From: an uncultured Clostridia bacterium
Lineage (GTDB): Bacteria > Bacillota > Clostridia > Oscillospirales > Oscillospiraceae
Assembly (NCBI GenBank): GCA_945910975.1
Contig: CAMDZY010000029.1
Location: 1 to 13,519 of the forward strand
Direction of reading: 5' to 3'
DNA: 13,519 nucleotides
Part shown: positions 1 to 6,169 of the stretch, one piece after another
Layout of the letters: each line of letters opens with the position of its first letter
How positions within the stretch are numbered: position 1 is the first letter of the stretch
Notes under the pieces: model-generated
What the model was told of the DNA's origin: nothing
The model's input: the letters and a program-made list of their open reading frames with translations, nothing else
The model's database searches: none
Program-made: the position numbers and the translations under genes

Positions 1-139
1 CTACCGTAAAAAATGCCGCAAATATCATGTGAGCCTATGGCTTGCAATTCTACCGGGATTATCTGCATTTTAGGTTAAAATTATAACCGTAATGCCCCCT
101 GAAACGCACGCTTTCGTGAATCTCAGGGGAGTATGCATT
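1..139. other. Left-edge intergenic stretch with a possible truncated minus-strand gene start
   Basis: There is no complete gene here. Reading the minus strand, an ATG at 28-26 opens a frame that stays open to the window edge and begins M-I-F-A-A-F-F-T-V. It is hydrophobic, as a signal peptide or first membrane helix would be. Upstream of it, also on the minus strand, is a perfect TATAAT (plus 80-85), but at a 17-bp spacing the -35 position (103-108) reads only TGCGTT. The ribosome site is weak (AGG 5 nt before ATG). Only nine codons are visible, so this is a guess. The TATAAT lies in an interrupted palindrome, GGTTA-6-TAACC, at 73-88. Confidence 0.2.
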
Positions 140-144
140 TTAGG
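64..144. repeat. 11-bp direct repeats bracketing a hairpin
   Basis: The 11-mer TGCATTTTAGG occurs at 64-74 and again at 134-144. The second copy contains the stop codon of the small membrane protein gene (TAA read on minus at 142-140). The two copies bracket the stem-loop at 95-130. This may be a short target-site-like duplication or chance; two copies of an AT-rich 11-mer are weak evidence. Confidence 0.4.
95..130 (-). terminator. Possible terminator hairpin after the small membrane protein gene
   Basis: Arms CCCCTGA (96-102) and TCAGGGG (123-129) pair perfectly, with an inner CACG/CGTG stem (107-110 with 115-118). It lies about 10 nt past the stop codon of the minus-strand gene ending at 140. 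No uridine run follows on the minus strand, so it is not a textbook intrinsic terminator. It may be a processing or decay-stabilising structure. Confidence 0.35.
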
Positions 145-457
145 AAACAATCCAATTGGCAATTGCGCTTTGCGAAGCGTAGACGATAACCGGAAGCAGA
201 AACGGCAACAGCGACCACAGGTAGTGGTAATTGGAGCGGCGCAGCTCCAAAACCAATTCCCCGCAGCAGAGCCCCAAGAACAGCACCCATGCGACCAGCA
301 AGGCAATGAATGCACCGGAAATCAATTGCTCCAGCTTGGGCGTGGCAACCGTGGCCAGCAGAAATTCCTGCAAGGCTGCATATAAAATAATGATCAATGA
401 AATTGCACTGTTAATATATAAATTGCGCAATGACGCGCGAATGTTACACGAAACCAT
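140..457 (-). CDS. Small three-helix integral membrane protein, unknown function (105 aa)
   Basis: I do not recognise a family. The product starts M-V-S-C-N and has three hydrophobic stretches, at about residues 14-34, 46-68 and 78-97, with a short basic/polar loop (E-L-R-R-S-N) before the third, so it should sit in the cytoplasmic membrane. The start at 457 is chosen because AAGGAGG (plus 466-472) lies 8 nt upstream. The frame stays open further upstream to a TTG at 508, but that TTG is the first three bases of the -35 box of this gene's own promoter (480-508), so the longer version cannot be transcribed from it. Predicted leader RNA is only about 15-20 nt. It follows the FemX-like gene on the same strand with a gap of about 113 nt and probably has separate control. 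A paralogue-poor small membrane protein next to an envelope enzyme could be an accessory factor, but nothing shows this. Confidence 0.75.
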   Translation of the reverse strand: MVSCNIRASLRNLYINSAISLIIILYAALQEFLLATVATPKLEQLISGAFIALLVAWVLFLGLCCGELVLELRRSNYHYLWSLLPFLLPVIVYASQSAIANWIVS

Positions 458-479
458 GCCATCGCCCTCCTTTTCTCTT

Positions 480-508
480 AGTTTACGGCAAATTTCATCA
501 AAAGTCAA
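480..508 (-). promoter_or_regulatory. Sigma-A-type promoter of the small membrane protein gene
   Basis: On the minus strand, TTGACT (plus 503-508) and TAAACT (plus 480-485) are separated by exactly 17 bp. The ribosome site begins only about 8 nt below the -10 box, giving a very short leader. This promoter decides the start codon of the gene ending at 140. Confidence 0.75.
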
Positions 509-570
509 CTAAAACCTGTTCTGCGGCTTGAATTTTAAGAAAGCAGCACACGGCAGGGTGACTGCCTGTC

Positions 571-1611
571 TTACGATTCATCGCCGGCCGCTTTGCACTT
601 GGTAACAAGAGCCTGCGTTGTGGTGATGAGCTTGTACATGGCCGGACGCAGAACCAAATCCATCTGCCCTATGTATTCCACCAATTCGCCGCCAAAGCCC
701 TGCTTAAACTGATGTAGCCCGATTTTGGGATTGCAGTGGCAGGGATAGCCCTCAACGCCGCGAAAATCGTACAGCGTGCAGCCGTGCTGCAGTGCATAGG
801 CGATCATGTGATATTGCAGCAAATCGTTTGGCTTTTCTGACCGATGTGCCAAATCGGAGCAGCCGTACAGATACCATGCGCGGTTGCCTTGTTGCAAGTA
901 TATGGCGGCGGCGATGATTTTTCCATCCAATTCGGCACAGAATAATTTGGTATATTCTGGCATGGTTTGCAGCAGACGCACAAAATAGCTGCTGTTGCGG
1001 GCGTGAAAGCCATCATGTTGCGCGGTTTGTTCCATCATGGCGGAAAACGCCGGGATATCTTCCACACCGCCCTCGCGTATCGTGACGCCGCGTCGCTGTG
1101 CAAGACGAGTGTTATAGCGCACCTTGGCATGGAATATGCCGGGGAGGGTCTTCACATCGAGTCCGCACAAATCCAGCTGATAGACCAGCTTGGGGTTAAA
1201 GGTTGTGAAATCCGCACGCGGGTCGATGTTGAAGCCTTCTTCTATGGCAGTTCCGATGAATTCGTAAGAATCCAAAAGTACCGGCGGATCCATCCGCAGC
1301 AAATAGCCCCGCTGCTGCCGGGCAAAGAACTTGGCTGCGTCCAGCAGTTCATAGAAGGTGTTCATATCTTCATATTCCAAAACCGGGCCGCGCGGTGCAT
1401 ACAGCAGCGCACTGCCAAAAAAGCGCACCGTTCTCCAAAGTAGTGCCATCGTGCCGAGAATTTTGCCATCCCGGCGGCAGAGGATTCCAATCCAGTTCCA
1501 ATCGGTGCGAAAATTGCCCCACAGACTGGTTTGCATAAAGTGGCCGTTTGGGTGGTGAATTACAAAATCATCAAGTTCCTGCGCCTGATGCAACTGTACA
1601 TATTCAATCAT
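571..1611 (-). CDS. FemAB/FemX-family peptidoglycan-bridge aminoacyltransferase (346 aa)
   Basis: Family members transfer an amino acid from aminoacyl-tRNA onto the lysine/diamino-acid side chain of a peptidoglycan precursor at the inner face of the membrane, building interpeptide bridges. The sequence shows the double-GNAT layout. The first half has Y-A-P-R-G-P-V at 71-77 and L-R-M-D-P at 105-109, the middle has K-V-R-Y-N-T-R-L-A-Q-R-R-G-V at 163-176, and the C-terminal signature G-L-H-Q-F-K-Q-G-F-G-G is at 298-308 followed by V-E-Y-I-G. The length matches FemX-type enzymes (about 335-350 aa). The long helical arm of Staphylococcus FemA/FemB is absent, which suggests the first-residue (FemX-like) class. 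Start: AAAGGA (plus 1620-1625) 8 nt before ATG. The amino acid used and the cross-link type cannot be read from sequence. It is separated from the ABC transporter upstream by terminators, so it is likely its own transcription unit. Confidence 0.9.
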   Translation of the reverse strand: MIEYVQLHQAQELDDFVIHHPNGHFMQTSLWGNFRTDWNWIGILCRRDGKILGTMALLWRTVRFFGSALLYAPRGPVLEYEDMNTFYELLDAAKFFARQQRGYLLRMDPPVLLDSYEFIGTAIEEGFNIDPRADFTTFNPKLVYQLDLCGLDVKTLPGIFHAKVRYNTRLAQRRGVTIREGGVEDIPAFSAMMEQTAQHDGFHARNSSYFVRLLQTMPEYTKLFCAELDGKIIAAAIYLQQGNRAWYLYGCSDLAHRSEKPNDLLQYHMIAYALQHGCTLYDFRGVEGYPCHCNPKIGLHQFKQGFGGELVEYIGQMDLVLRPAMYKLITTTQALVTKCKAAGDES

Positions 1612-1640
1612 AATGATGATCCTTTCCTCGTTACCTGCCT

Positions 1641-1679
1641 AATATAGGCCGCAACGGCATCAAAAGAACATCATTCTTT
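1641..1679 (-). promoter_or_regulatory. Possible promoter and palindromic operator of the FemX-like gene
   Basis: On the minus strand TATATT (plus 1641-1646) could be a -10 box about 30 nt before the ATG. The -35 position at 17-bp spacing (1664-1669) reads GTTCTT, a poor match. That position lies inside a clean interrupted palindrome, AAAGAACATCATTCTTT (1663-1679, 6-bp arms), which is the arrangement expected for an activator or repressor site. The -10 itself sits in a small inverted repeat (GCCTA-3-TAGGC, 1637-1649). Confidence 0.35.
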
Positions 1680-1692
1680 CATCGATATAAAA

Positions 1693-1720
1693 TCACCGCG
1701 CCATATCGGTGGCGCGGTGA
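1693..1720 (-). terminator. Intrinsic terminator hairpin (distal copy) for the ABC transporter gene
   Basis: Perfect 11-bp arms TCACCGCGCCA (1693-1703) and TGGCGCGGTGA (1710-1720) enclose loop TATCGG. Read on the minus strand the hairpin is followed directly by TTTTATAT, so it is a sound intrinsic terminator for the leftward ABC gene. The same hairpin occurs at 1935-1962 with one base changed in the loop (TATTGG), and the structured repeat lies between them. Confidence 0.7.
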
Positions 1721-1721
1721 T

Positions 1722-1933
1722 AGACTGTTGAAAAAGCCTCGCAGAGTTCGCCGCGATAGCGGCGAATAAAATTCAATCATTTTTTGCGGCGGCGTGTACG
1801 TCACAAAAAATACCTTACAGGACGCAAACGTGCGAACCAAGTGCCGTAGGCGCTTGGCGAGTGCGATGCAGCGTCCGGCAATGTTCTTCCGCGAGGAAGA
1901 ACTCTGTCGAAAAACGAAGTTTTTCGACAGCTT
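1722..1933. repeat. Structured non-coding repeat element, MITE-like (full copy)
   Basis: No plausible ORF. The ends are imperfect inverted repeats: CTGTTGAAAAA (1725-1735) pairs with TTTTTCGACAG (1920-1930) through one G:U. Inside are successive hairpins: TTCGCCGC/GCGGCGAA (1747-1766); T6-G against C-A6 (1780-1810); a GGACGC/GCGTCC closing stem (1820-1825 with 1871-1876) around CCAAGTGCC/GGCGCTTGG (1837-1857); TTCTTCC/GGAAGAA (1884-1901); and a perfect 12-bp stem CTGTCGAAAAAC/GTTTTTCGACAG with GAA loop (1904-1930). A second copy starts at 13461: 56 of 59 positions match before the window ends, the last 51 being identical. A repeated, hairpin-rich, ORF-free unit with inverted termini suggests a non-autonomous mobile element or a dispersed structured RNA. 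I cannot name the family. Confidence 0.8.
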
Positions 1934-1934
1934 G

Positions 1935-1962
1935 TCACCGCGCCATATTGGTGGCGCGGTGA
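1935..1962 (-). terminator. Terminator-type hairpin (proximal copy) cut off from its T-run
   Basis: Arms TCACCGCGCCA (1935-1945) and TGGCGCGGTGA (1952-1962) pair perfectly around TATTGG, 8 nt past the ABC gene stop codon. On the minus strand what follows is CAAG and then the structured repeat instead of a uridine run. It therefore looks like a terminator stem separated from its T-tract by the repeat, the tract being found beyond the distal copy at 1693-1720. Confidence 0.6.
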
Positions 1963-1970
1963 CTTCGTAA

Positions 1971-4601
1971 TTATTCTGTGCGCAGGGCGATGACCGGGTC
2001 TTTTTTCGATGCCAGTCGGGAGGGAATCAGGCCGGCGATGAAGGTCAGCAGAATGCTGATTATCACCAGAATGATGGCGCCGTTGACCGGCAACGTGGCC
2101 AGATTTGCAATGCCGGTGTAATGCTCGATGACCAGATTGGCGGGGACGAGCAGCAATAGCGTGATCCCGATGCCCAATATACCGGACACAAAGCCGACGG
2201 TAATGGTTTCGGCGTTGAATACATTGGAAATGTTGTGCTTGGAAGCGCCAATGCTGCGCAGAATGCCGATTTCCTTGGTACGCTCAAGGACGGAAATGTA
2301 GGTGATGATGCCGATCATAATGGAGGACACCACAAGAGAGATGGCAACAAAGGCAATCAAAATGTAGGTGATGGCATTGATGATTGTGGTGACGGAGGAC
2401 ATCATCAGGCCAATATAATCGGTATAGGTCAACTGATTTTCTTCTTCTACGCTCCGGTTGTAATCATCGATGATTTGCACGATTTTGTCTTTCGCCTCAA
2501 AATCGGTCGGGTAAATCCGGATGCCGGAGGGCTTATCCAGATCGGCCACACCCAGCGTGGAGAGGTTGCCCTCGTACGTGTTGGCGGAGCCTTGCGAAGC
2601 GGAAAGCAGCGTGTTTGCAATTTCGTCCTCGCTCATGCCGTTGGCGGACATTTGCTGCACATAGGCATTGGTTTCCGCCTGCTGGTCAGCCGGGAGCGAG
2701 GCAATGTAGGCACGCAGATCATCACCGGTATAAACCGTTGCATCATCGCCGGTGGCAAAGGGTAGACCGGTGAAAATGTCGGTGTCGGGTTGTGCTTGCT
2801 GCGCCCTGACCACATCAGAAGCGTTGACAAGCGCAATCAGATGTTCCATCAAATCCCCGCGATAGCCGACCGTGCCGGTGATCGTGCCAAGATTGGAGTC
2901 TTTTGCGGGCTTCAGAATGCCAACAACCTTGAGTTCCGTTGCATCGGCGAGCTTTGCAAGCAGGTATGCCTGATTTTCGGACTGATCGACCCAGACACCG
3001 TCTTTTTCCTCATAATAATCCGAGTTGGGCAGCAGCTTAAAGCGCAAACCGAGAATCTCGTCATACGGAAAGCGGGACTGCTCCGTGTTCAAGCTGACCT
3101 CTTTGCCCTCGTAGGCATCGGACATGGCTTGCGTTAATTCCGAAGAATCCAGAAGTCCAAGAGAATAGAGGGTAAAGTCGGTGATTTCGTTGTTCTCATC
3201 CATCAGCACCACAACTTCATCGTAGCTTTCCGGGTAATGTCCGGCCACTACGTCATACTGGGTGTGCAGAACTTCCTCATTGCCGGAAAGTTGATGCCAC
3301 ACGTCCATATTCTGCATGGAGGACATGGAAGAGGTAGCGCCCACGCCGGTGTAGCCGCCGGTGGAAAGACCAAGGGAGTCCAACAGCGTGTTGGGATTGA
3401 CCTGTAAAACACCATTAGAGGTGTCTGCGTTGTAGATGTTCAGCGGTGTGGAGTAGGTATAGCGGATTTCGGAGGAGCAGTTCTCCAGACCGCTTTTGCC
3501 GCTGTCGATATATTCCTTAAACGCCTGCAAATTGTTGTTTGCAGCGCCTTGCAACATGGAGTCCATCATGCCGGACATCACATTGTTGGAGTATACGGCA
3601 TCCTGCGGGTGATCTGTTTTGCCGTTTTGCTCCATCATAGTGGTTAAAATGCTGTTAAAATCCATTGAGGAGGATTCCAACTGCACCGGGTAGGACGAAA
3701 GCGTATCCCGCTCGACCGACGCGATGTAATCCGTTGCGCCACTTGATAGGGACAAAATCAGCGCAATGCCAATGATGCCGATGGAACCGGCAAAGGCGGT
3801 CAGAATGGTTCGTGCCTTTTTGGTCATCAGGTTTTGCAGACTCAGAGACAGCGCCGTGAAGAAAGACATGGAGGTCTTTTTGCTGCCGGTGTTGCCGGGG
3901 AGCGCTTCGGCAGTGCCGCCCTCGGTGCAGGGCATGGAATCGTCTGTAATTCTGCCGTCCATCAGACGGATGATACGGGTGGAATAGCGTGATGCCAGCT
4001 CCGGGTTGTGGGTGACCATGATGACCAGACGATCCTGAGCCACCTCTTTCAATAATTCCATCACCTGTACGCTGGTTTCGGAGTCCAGCGCGCCCGTCGG
4101 CTCATCGGCCAGCAGGATCGCCGGGTCATTGATCAGGGCGCGGGCGATGGCCACACGCTGCATCTGGCCGCCGGAAAGTTGATTCGGCTTTTTCCGCAGC
4201 TGATCACCCAAACCGACCTTTTCCAGCATCGCCTTGGCACGCTGCCGCCGTTCCCGCTTGCTGACGCCGGAAAGCGTCAACGCCAGCTCCACGTTGGACA
4301 AAATGCTTTGGTGTGGAATCAAATTGTAGCTTTGGAACACAAAGCCGATGGAGTGATTGCGGTAGGTATCCCAGTCGCGGTCTTTAAAATGCTTGGTGGA
4401 TCTGCCTCCAATCATCAAATCGCCGCTGGTATAGCGGTCTAAGCCACCGATGATATTCAGCAGCGTCGTTTTGCCGCAGCCGGAGGGGCCAAGGATGGAA
4501 ACAAACTCGTTTTTACGGAATTTCAAGCTGACGCCGTTGAGCGCATGAACCGTAGAATCCCCGGTAGGATATTCTTTGGTGATATTTTTCAGTTCCAGCA
4601 T
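1971..4601 (-). CDS. MacB-like ABC transporter, fused ATPase and FtsX-type permease (876 aa)
   Basis: ATP-driven mechanotransmission-type ABC protein of the MacB/LolCDE/BceAB superfamily; a dimer would span the membrane. The N-terminal ATPase has Walker A G-P-S-G-C-G-K-T (38-45), Q-loop Q90, signature L-S-G-G-Q (142-146), Walker B I-L-L-A-D-E (162-167) and switch H198. A linker (about 222-245) leads to helix 1 (about 265-287), an extracellular domain of roughly 440 residues (291-734), helices 2-4 (about 742-772, 797-824, 841-860), the coupling segment E-R-T-K-E-I-G-I-L-R-S-I-G-A-S after helix 2, and the usual tail D-P-V-I-A-L-R-T-E. Start ATG at 4601 has GGAGG (plus 4611-4615) 9 nt away; an in-frame ATG seven codons earlier lacks a good site. 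No membrane-fusion partner is adjacent, fitting a Gram-positive single-membrane exporter. The substrate is unknown; peptides, lipids or antibiotics are typical. The promoter overlaps that of the divergent symporter gene. Confidence 0.93.
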   Translation of the reverse strand: MLELKNITKEYPTGDSTVHALNGVSLKFRKNEFVSILGPSGCGKTTLLNIIGGLDRYTSGDLMIGGRSTKHFKDRDWDTYRNHSIGFVFQSYNLIPHQSILSNVELALTLSGVSKRERRQRAKAMLEKVGLGDQLRKKPNQLSGGQMQRVAIARALINDPAILLADEPTGALDSETSVQVMELLKEVAQDRLVIMVTHNPELASRYSTRIIRLMDGRITDDSMPCTEGGTAEALPGNTGSKKTSMSFFTALSLSLQNLMTKKARTILTAFAGSIGIIGIALILSLSSGATDYIASVERDTLSSYPVQLESSSMDFNSILTTMMEQNGKTDHPQDAVYSNNVMSGMMDSMLQGAANNNLQAFKEYIDSGKSGLENCSSEIRYTYSTPLNIYNADTSNGVLQVNPNTLLDSLGLSTGGYTGVGATSSMSSMQNMDVWHQLSGNEEVLHTQYDVVAGHYPESYDEVVVLMDENNEITDFTLYSLGLLDSSELTQAMSDAYEGKEVSLNTEQSRFPYDEILGLRFKLLPNSDYYEEKDGVWVDQSENQAYLLAKLADATELKVVGILKPAKDSNLGTITGTVGYRGDLMEHLIALVNASDVVRAQQAQPDTDIFTGLPFATGDDATVYTGDDLRAYIASLPADQQAETNAYVQQMSANGMSEDEIANTLLSASQGSANTYEGNLSTLGVADLDKPSGIRIYPTDFEAKDKIVQIIDDYNRSVEEENQLTYTDYIGLMMSSVTTIINAITYILIAFVAISLVVSSIMIGIITYISVLERTKEIGILRSIGASKHNISNVFNAETITVGFVSGILGIGITLLLLVPANLVIEHYTGIANLATLPVNGAIILVIISILLTFIAGLIPSRLASKKDPVIALRTE

Positions 4602-4644
4602 ATTGAACGACCTCCATGACATAGATTTGGAGTAGTTTTTTTGT

Positions 4645-4673
4645 ATTGTAGCAAATTTTTCAATCGGTTACAA
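4645..4673 (-). promoter_or_regulatory. Leftward promoter of the ABC transporter gene
   Basis: On the minus strand TTGTAA (plus 4668-4673), 17 bp, TACAAT (plus 4645-4650). Expected RNA start near 4638, giving a leader of about 37 nt. It lies on top of the rightward promoter 4646-4674. Confidence 0.65.
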
Positions 4674-4674
4674 T
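4646..4674 (+). promoter_or_regulatory. Rightward promoter of the symporter gene
   Basis: TTGTAG (4646-4651), 17 bp, TACAAT (4669-4674). Expected RNA start near 4681. The -10 box is the complement of the leftward promoter's -35 region and vice versa, so the 30-bp block ATTGTA-18-TACAAT works in both directions. Confidence 0.6.
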
Positions 4675-4726
4675 CCGTTCGGAGAAAAGTTAAAATATTG
4701 TTCATAAAAGAAGGGAGCAGTCGGCG

Positions 4727-6088
4727 GTGCTGGAAGCAATGGTACAGACACTCAACACGATCGCGTGGCAGTATATTTTGCTGCCCTGTGTGCTGGTTGG
4801 CGGGATTTATTTGAGCGTGCGCAGTCGTGGGCTGCAATTTACAAGATTCCCCCGCGCCATGCGCTACACGTTTGGCAGGCTTCGTCAGCATGACACGGCA
4901 CAAAAGGGGGAACTGTCGCCAAGACAGGCGCTGAGTACCGCGTTGGCAGGTTCCATTGGTACAGGCAACATCATTGGAACCGGACAGGCTGTCGCCTTGG
5001 GCGGATATGGCGCGGTGTTTTGGTTATGGGCGGCGGCGCTTTTGGGTATGATGATTAAGTACGCCGAGATCGCGTTGGCCATTCGCTATCGGCAGCGCGA
5101 TGAAGCCGGCGACTGGGTCGGCGGGCCGATGTATTATATTGTAAACGGTATGGGCAGTCGCCGGAAATGGCTGGCTTCGGCATTTTGCATCTTTGCGGTT
5201 TGCGCTTCGTTCGGGATCGGGAATTTGTCACAATCGCACGCAATTTGCAGCGCCGTGCAGGGCGTGCTGGATGCGTACAGTCCCAAAACAACGCTCCCTC
5301 CGGCGGTTGTGGGTTGCGTTCTGGCAATTTTGGTGGCGCTGGTGCTGTTTGGCGGAATGAAACGGCTGGGGCAGGTGACGGAACGAATCGTGCCGGCCAT
5401 GTGTGGCGTTTATTTGGCAATGTGCCTGTGCGTGATTGCGGCGAATGCACTTCAAATTCCAAAGGTGCTGGGGAAAATCGTTGTGGCGGCGTTTGCGCCG
5501 CAGGCTGTTTTGGGCGCTGCATCCGGTATTGCGATGCGCCAAGCGGTTGTCTGGGGACTGCGCAGAAGCGCCTTTTCCAATGAGGCGGGGCTTGGCTCTG
5601 CTGCCATTGCCCACAGTGCCGCGCAGACCAAAAGCCCGGCCGAGCAGGGACTTTGCGGCATTGTGGAGGTATTTGTTGATACCGTGGTCATCTGCTCAGT
5701 GACGGCGCTGGCCATTTTGCTCAGTGGTGTGAAGATACCGTTTGGAAGCAAAACGGGCGTGGAACTGCCAACGGCAGCGTTCGCTACTGTGCTTGGAACA
5801 AAGCTGTCGGCCTTATTGGTGGCGGCTTGCCTGATTTTGTTCGCGTTTACCACGATTCTCGGCTGGTCGCTCTATGGGGCAAGATGTGTGCAATTTTTGC
5901 TTGGAACAAAGGCCGTGCCGGTATACCAACTGCTGTTCCTCGCGGTTACGCTGCTCGGCACCGGCTTGCGTGCCGATATCGTGTGGGAATTGGCCGACAC
6001 CTGCAACGCGCTGATGGCAATTCCCAATTTTACGGCACTGTTTTCCTTATCCGGCGTTGTGGCACAGCTTTCAAAAGACAAAAGTTGA
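4727..6088 (+). CDS. AGCS-family sodium(or proton):alanine/glycine symporter (453 aa)
   Basis: Integral membrane importer of small neutral amino acids (alanine, glycine) driven by sodium or protons. The family signature is intact: T-A-L-A-G-S-I-G-T-G-N-I-I-G-T-G-Q-A-V at 71-89, then L-G-M-M-I-K-Y-A-E-I at 106-115, G-P-M-Y-Y-I at 133-138, and N-E-A-G-L-G-S-A-A-I-A-H-S-A from N285. Length is normal for the family and about ten hydrophobic helices are visible. Start is GTG at 4727, with AAGGGAG (4711-4717) 9 nt upstream; the in-frame ATG at 4739 would be too far from it. The gene diverges from the ABC transporter through shared promoter bases and has no terminator before the next gene. Its TGA stop lies inside the -35 box of the downstream promoter. 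Alanine and glycine are peptidoglycan bridge residues, so a link to the FemX-like enzyme is possible but only inference. Confidence 0.93.
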   Translation: MLEAMVQTLNTIAWQYILLPCVLVGGIYLSVRSRGLQFTRFPRAMRYTFGRLRQHDTAQKGELSPRQALSTALAGSIGTGNIIGTGQAVALGGYGAVFWLWAAALLGMMIKYAEIALAIRYRQRDEAGDWVGGPMYYIVNGMGSRRKWLASAFCIFAVCASFGIGNLSQSHAICSAVQGVLDAYSPKTTLPPAVVGCVLAILVALVLFGGMKRLGQVTERIVPAMCGVYLAMCLCVIAANALQIPKVLGKIVVAAFAPQAVLGAASGIAMRQAVVWGLRRSAFSNEAGLGSAAIAHSAAQTKSPAEQGLCGIVEVFVDTVVICSVTALAILLSGVKIPFGSKTGVELPTAAFATVLGTKLSALLVAACLILFAFTTILGWSLYGARCVQFLLGTKAVPVYQLLFLAVTLLGTGLRADIVWELADTCNALMAIPNFTALFSLSGVVAQLSKDKS

Positions 6089-6113
6089 CAGATTGCGCGG
6101 ATTGTGCTACCAT
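6085..6113 (+). promoter_or_regulatory. Promoter of the MBOAT-DHHW cassette
   Basis: Perfect TTGACA (6085-6090), 17 bp, TACCAT (6108-6113). The symporter's TGA stop codon is bases 6086-6088, inside the -35 hexamer. Expected RNA start near 6120, leaving about 50 nt of leader before the MBOAT start. Confidence 0.75.
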
Positions 6114-6169
6114 AATACATACTGCTTTCGCCGAAACATGGCGGATTGTGAGGAACTGAAACAACAAAT

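Noticed and set aside
92..385. Plus-strand open frame of 97 codons and the overlapping minus-strand frame 70-315
   Set aside because: Neither has a ribosome site, and the products are low-complexity and basic or cysteine/tryptophan-rich. The third frame here (140-457, minus) has a promoter, a ribosome site and a coherent membrane-protein sequence.
552..566. Small stem GGCAG/CTGCC after the FemX-like gene
   Set aside because: Only 5 bp, with the first T-rich sequence more than 10 nt away on the minus strand; too weak to call a terminator.
1722..1933. Group II intron or riboswitch reading of the structured repeat
   Set aside because: No intron boundary motif, no domain V-like hairpin I could recognise, and no aptamer pattern I know; it lies after a gene rather than before one. 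Only the hairpin-targeting resemblance to group IIC introns is kept as an analogy.
5055..5853. Several antisense and alternative frames inside the symporter gene
   Set aside because: They overlap a fully intact AGCS gene and have Arg/Pro-rich shadow composition.
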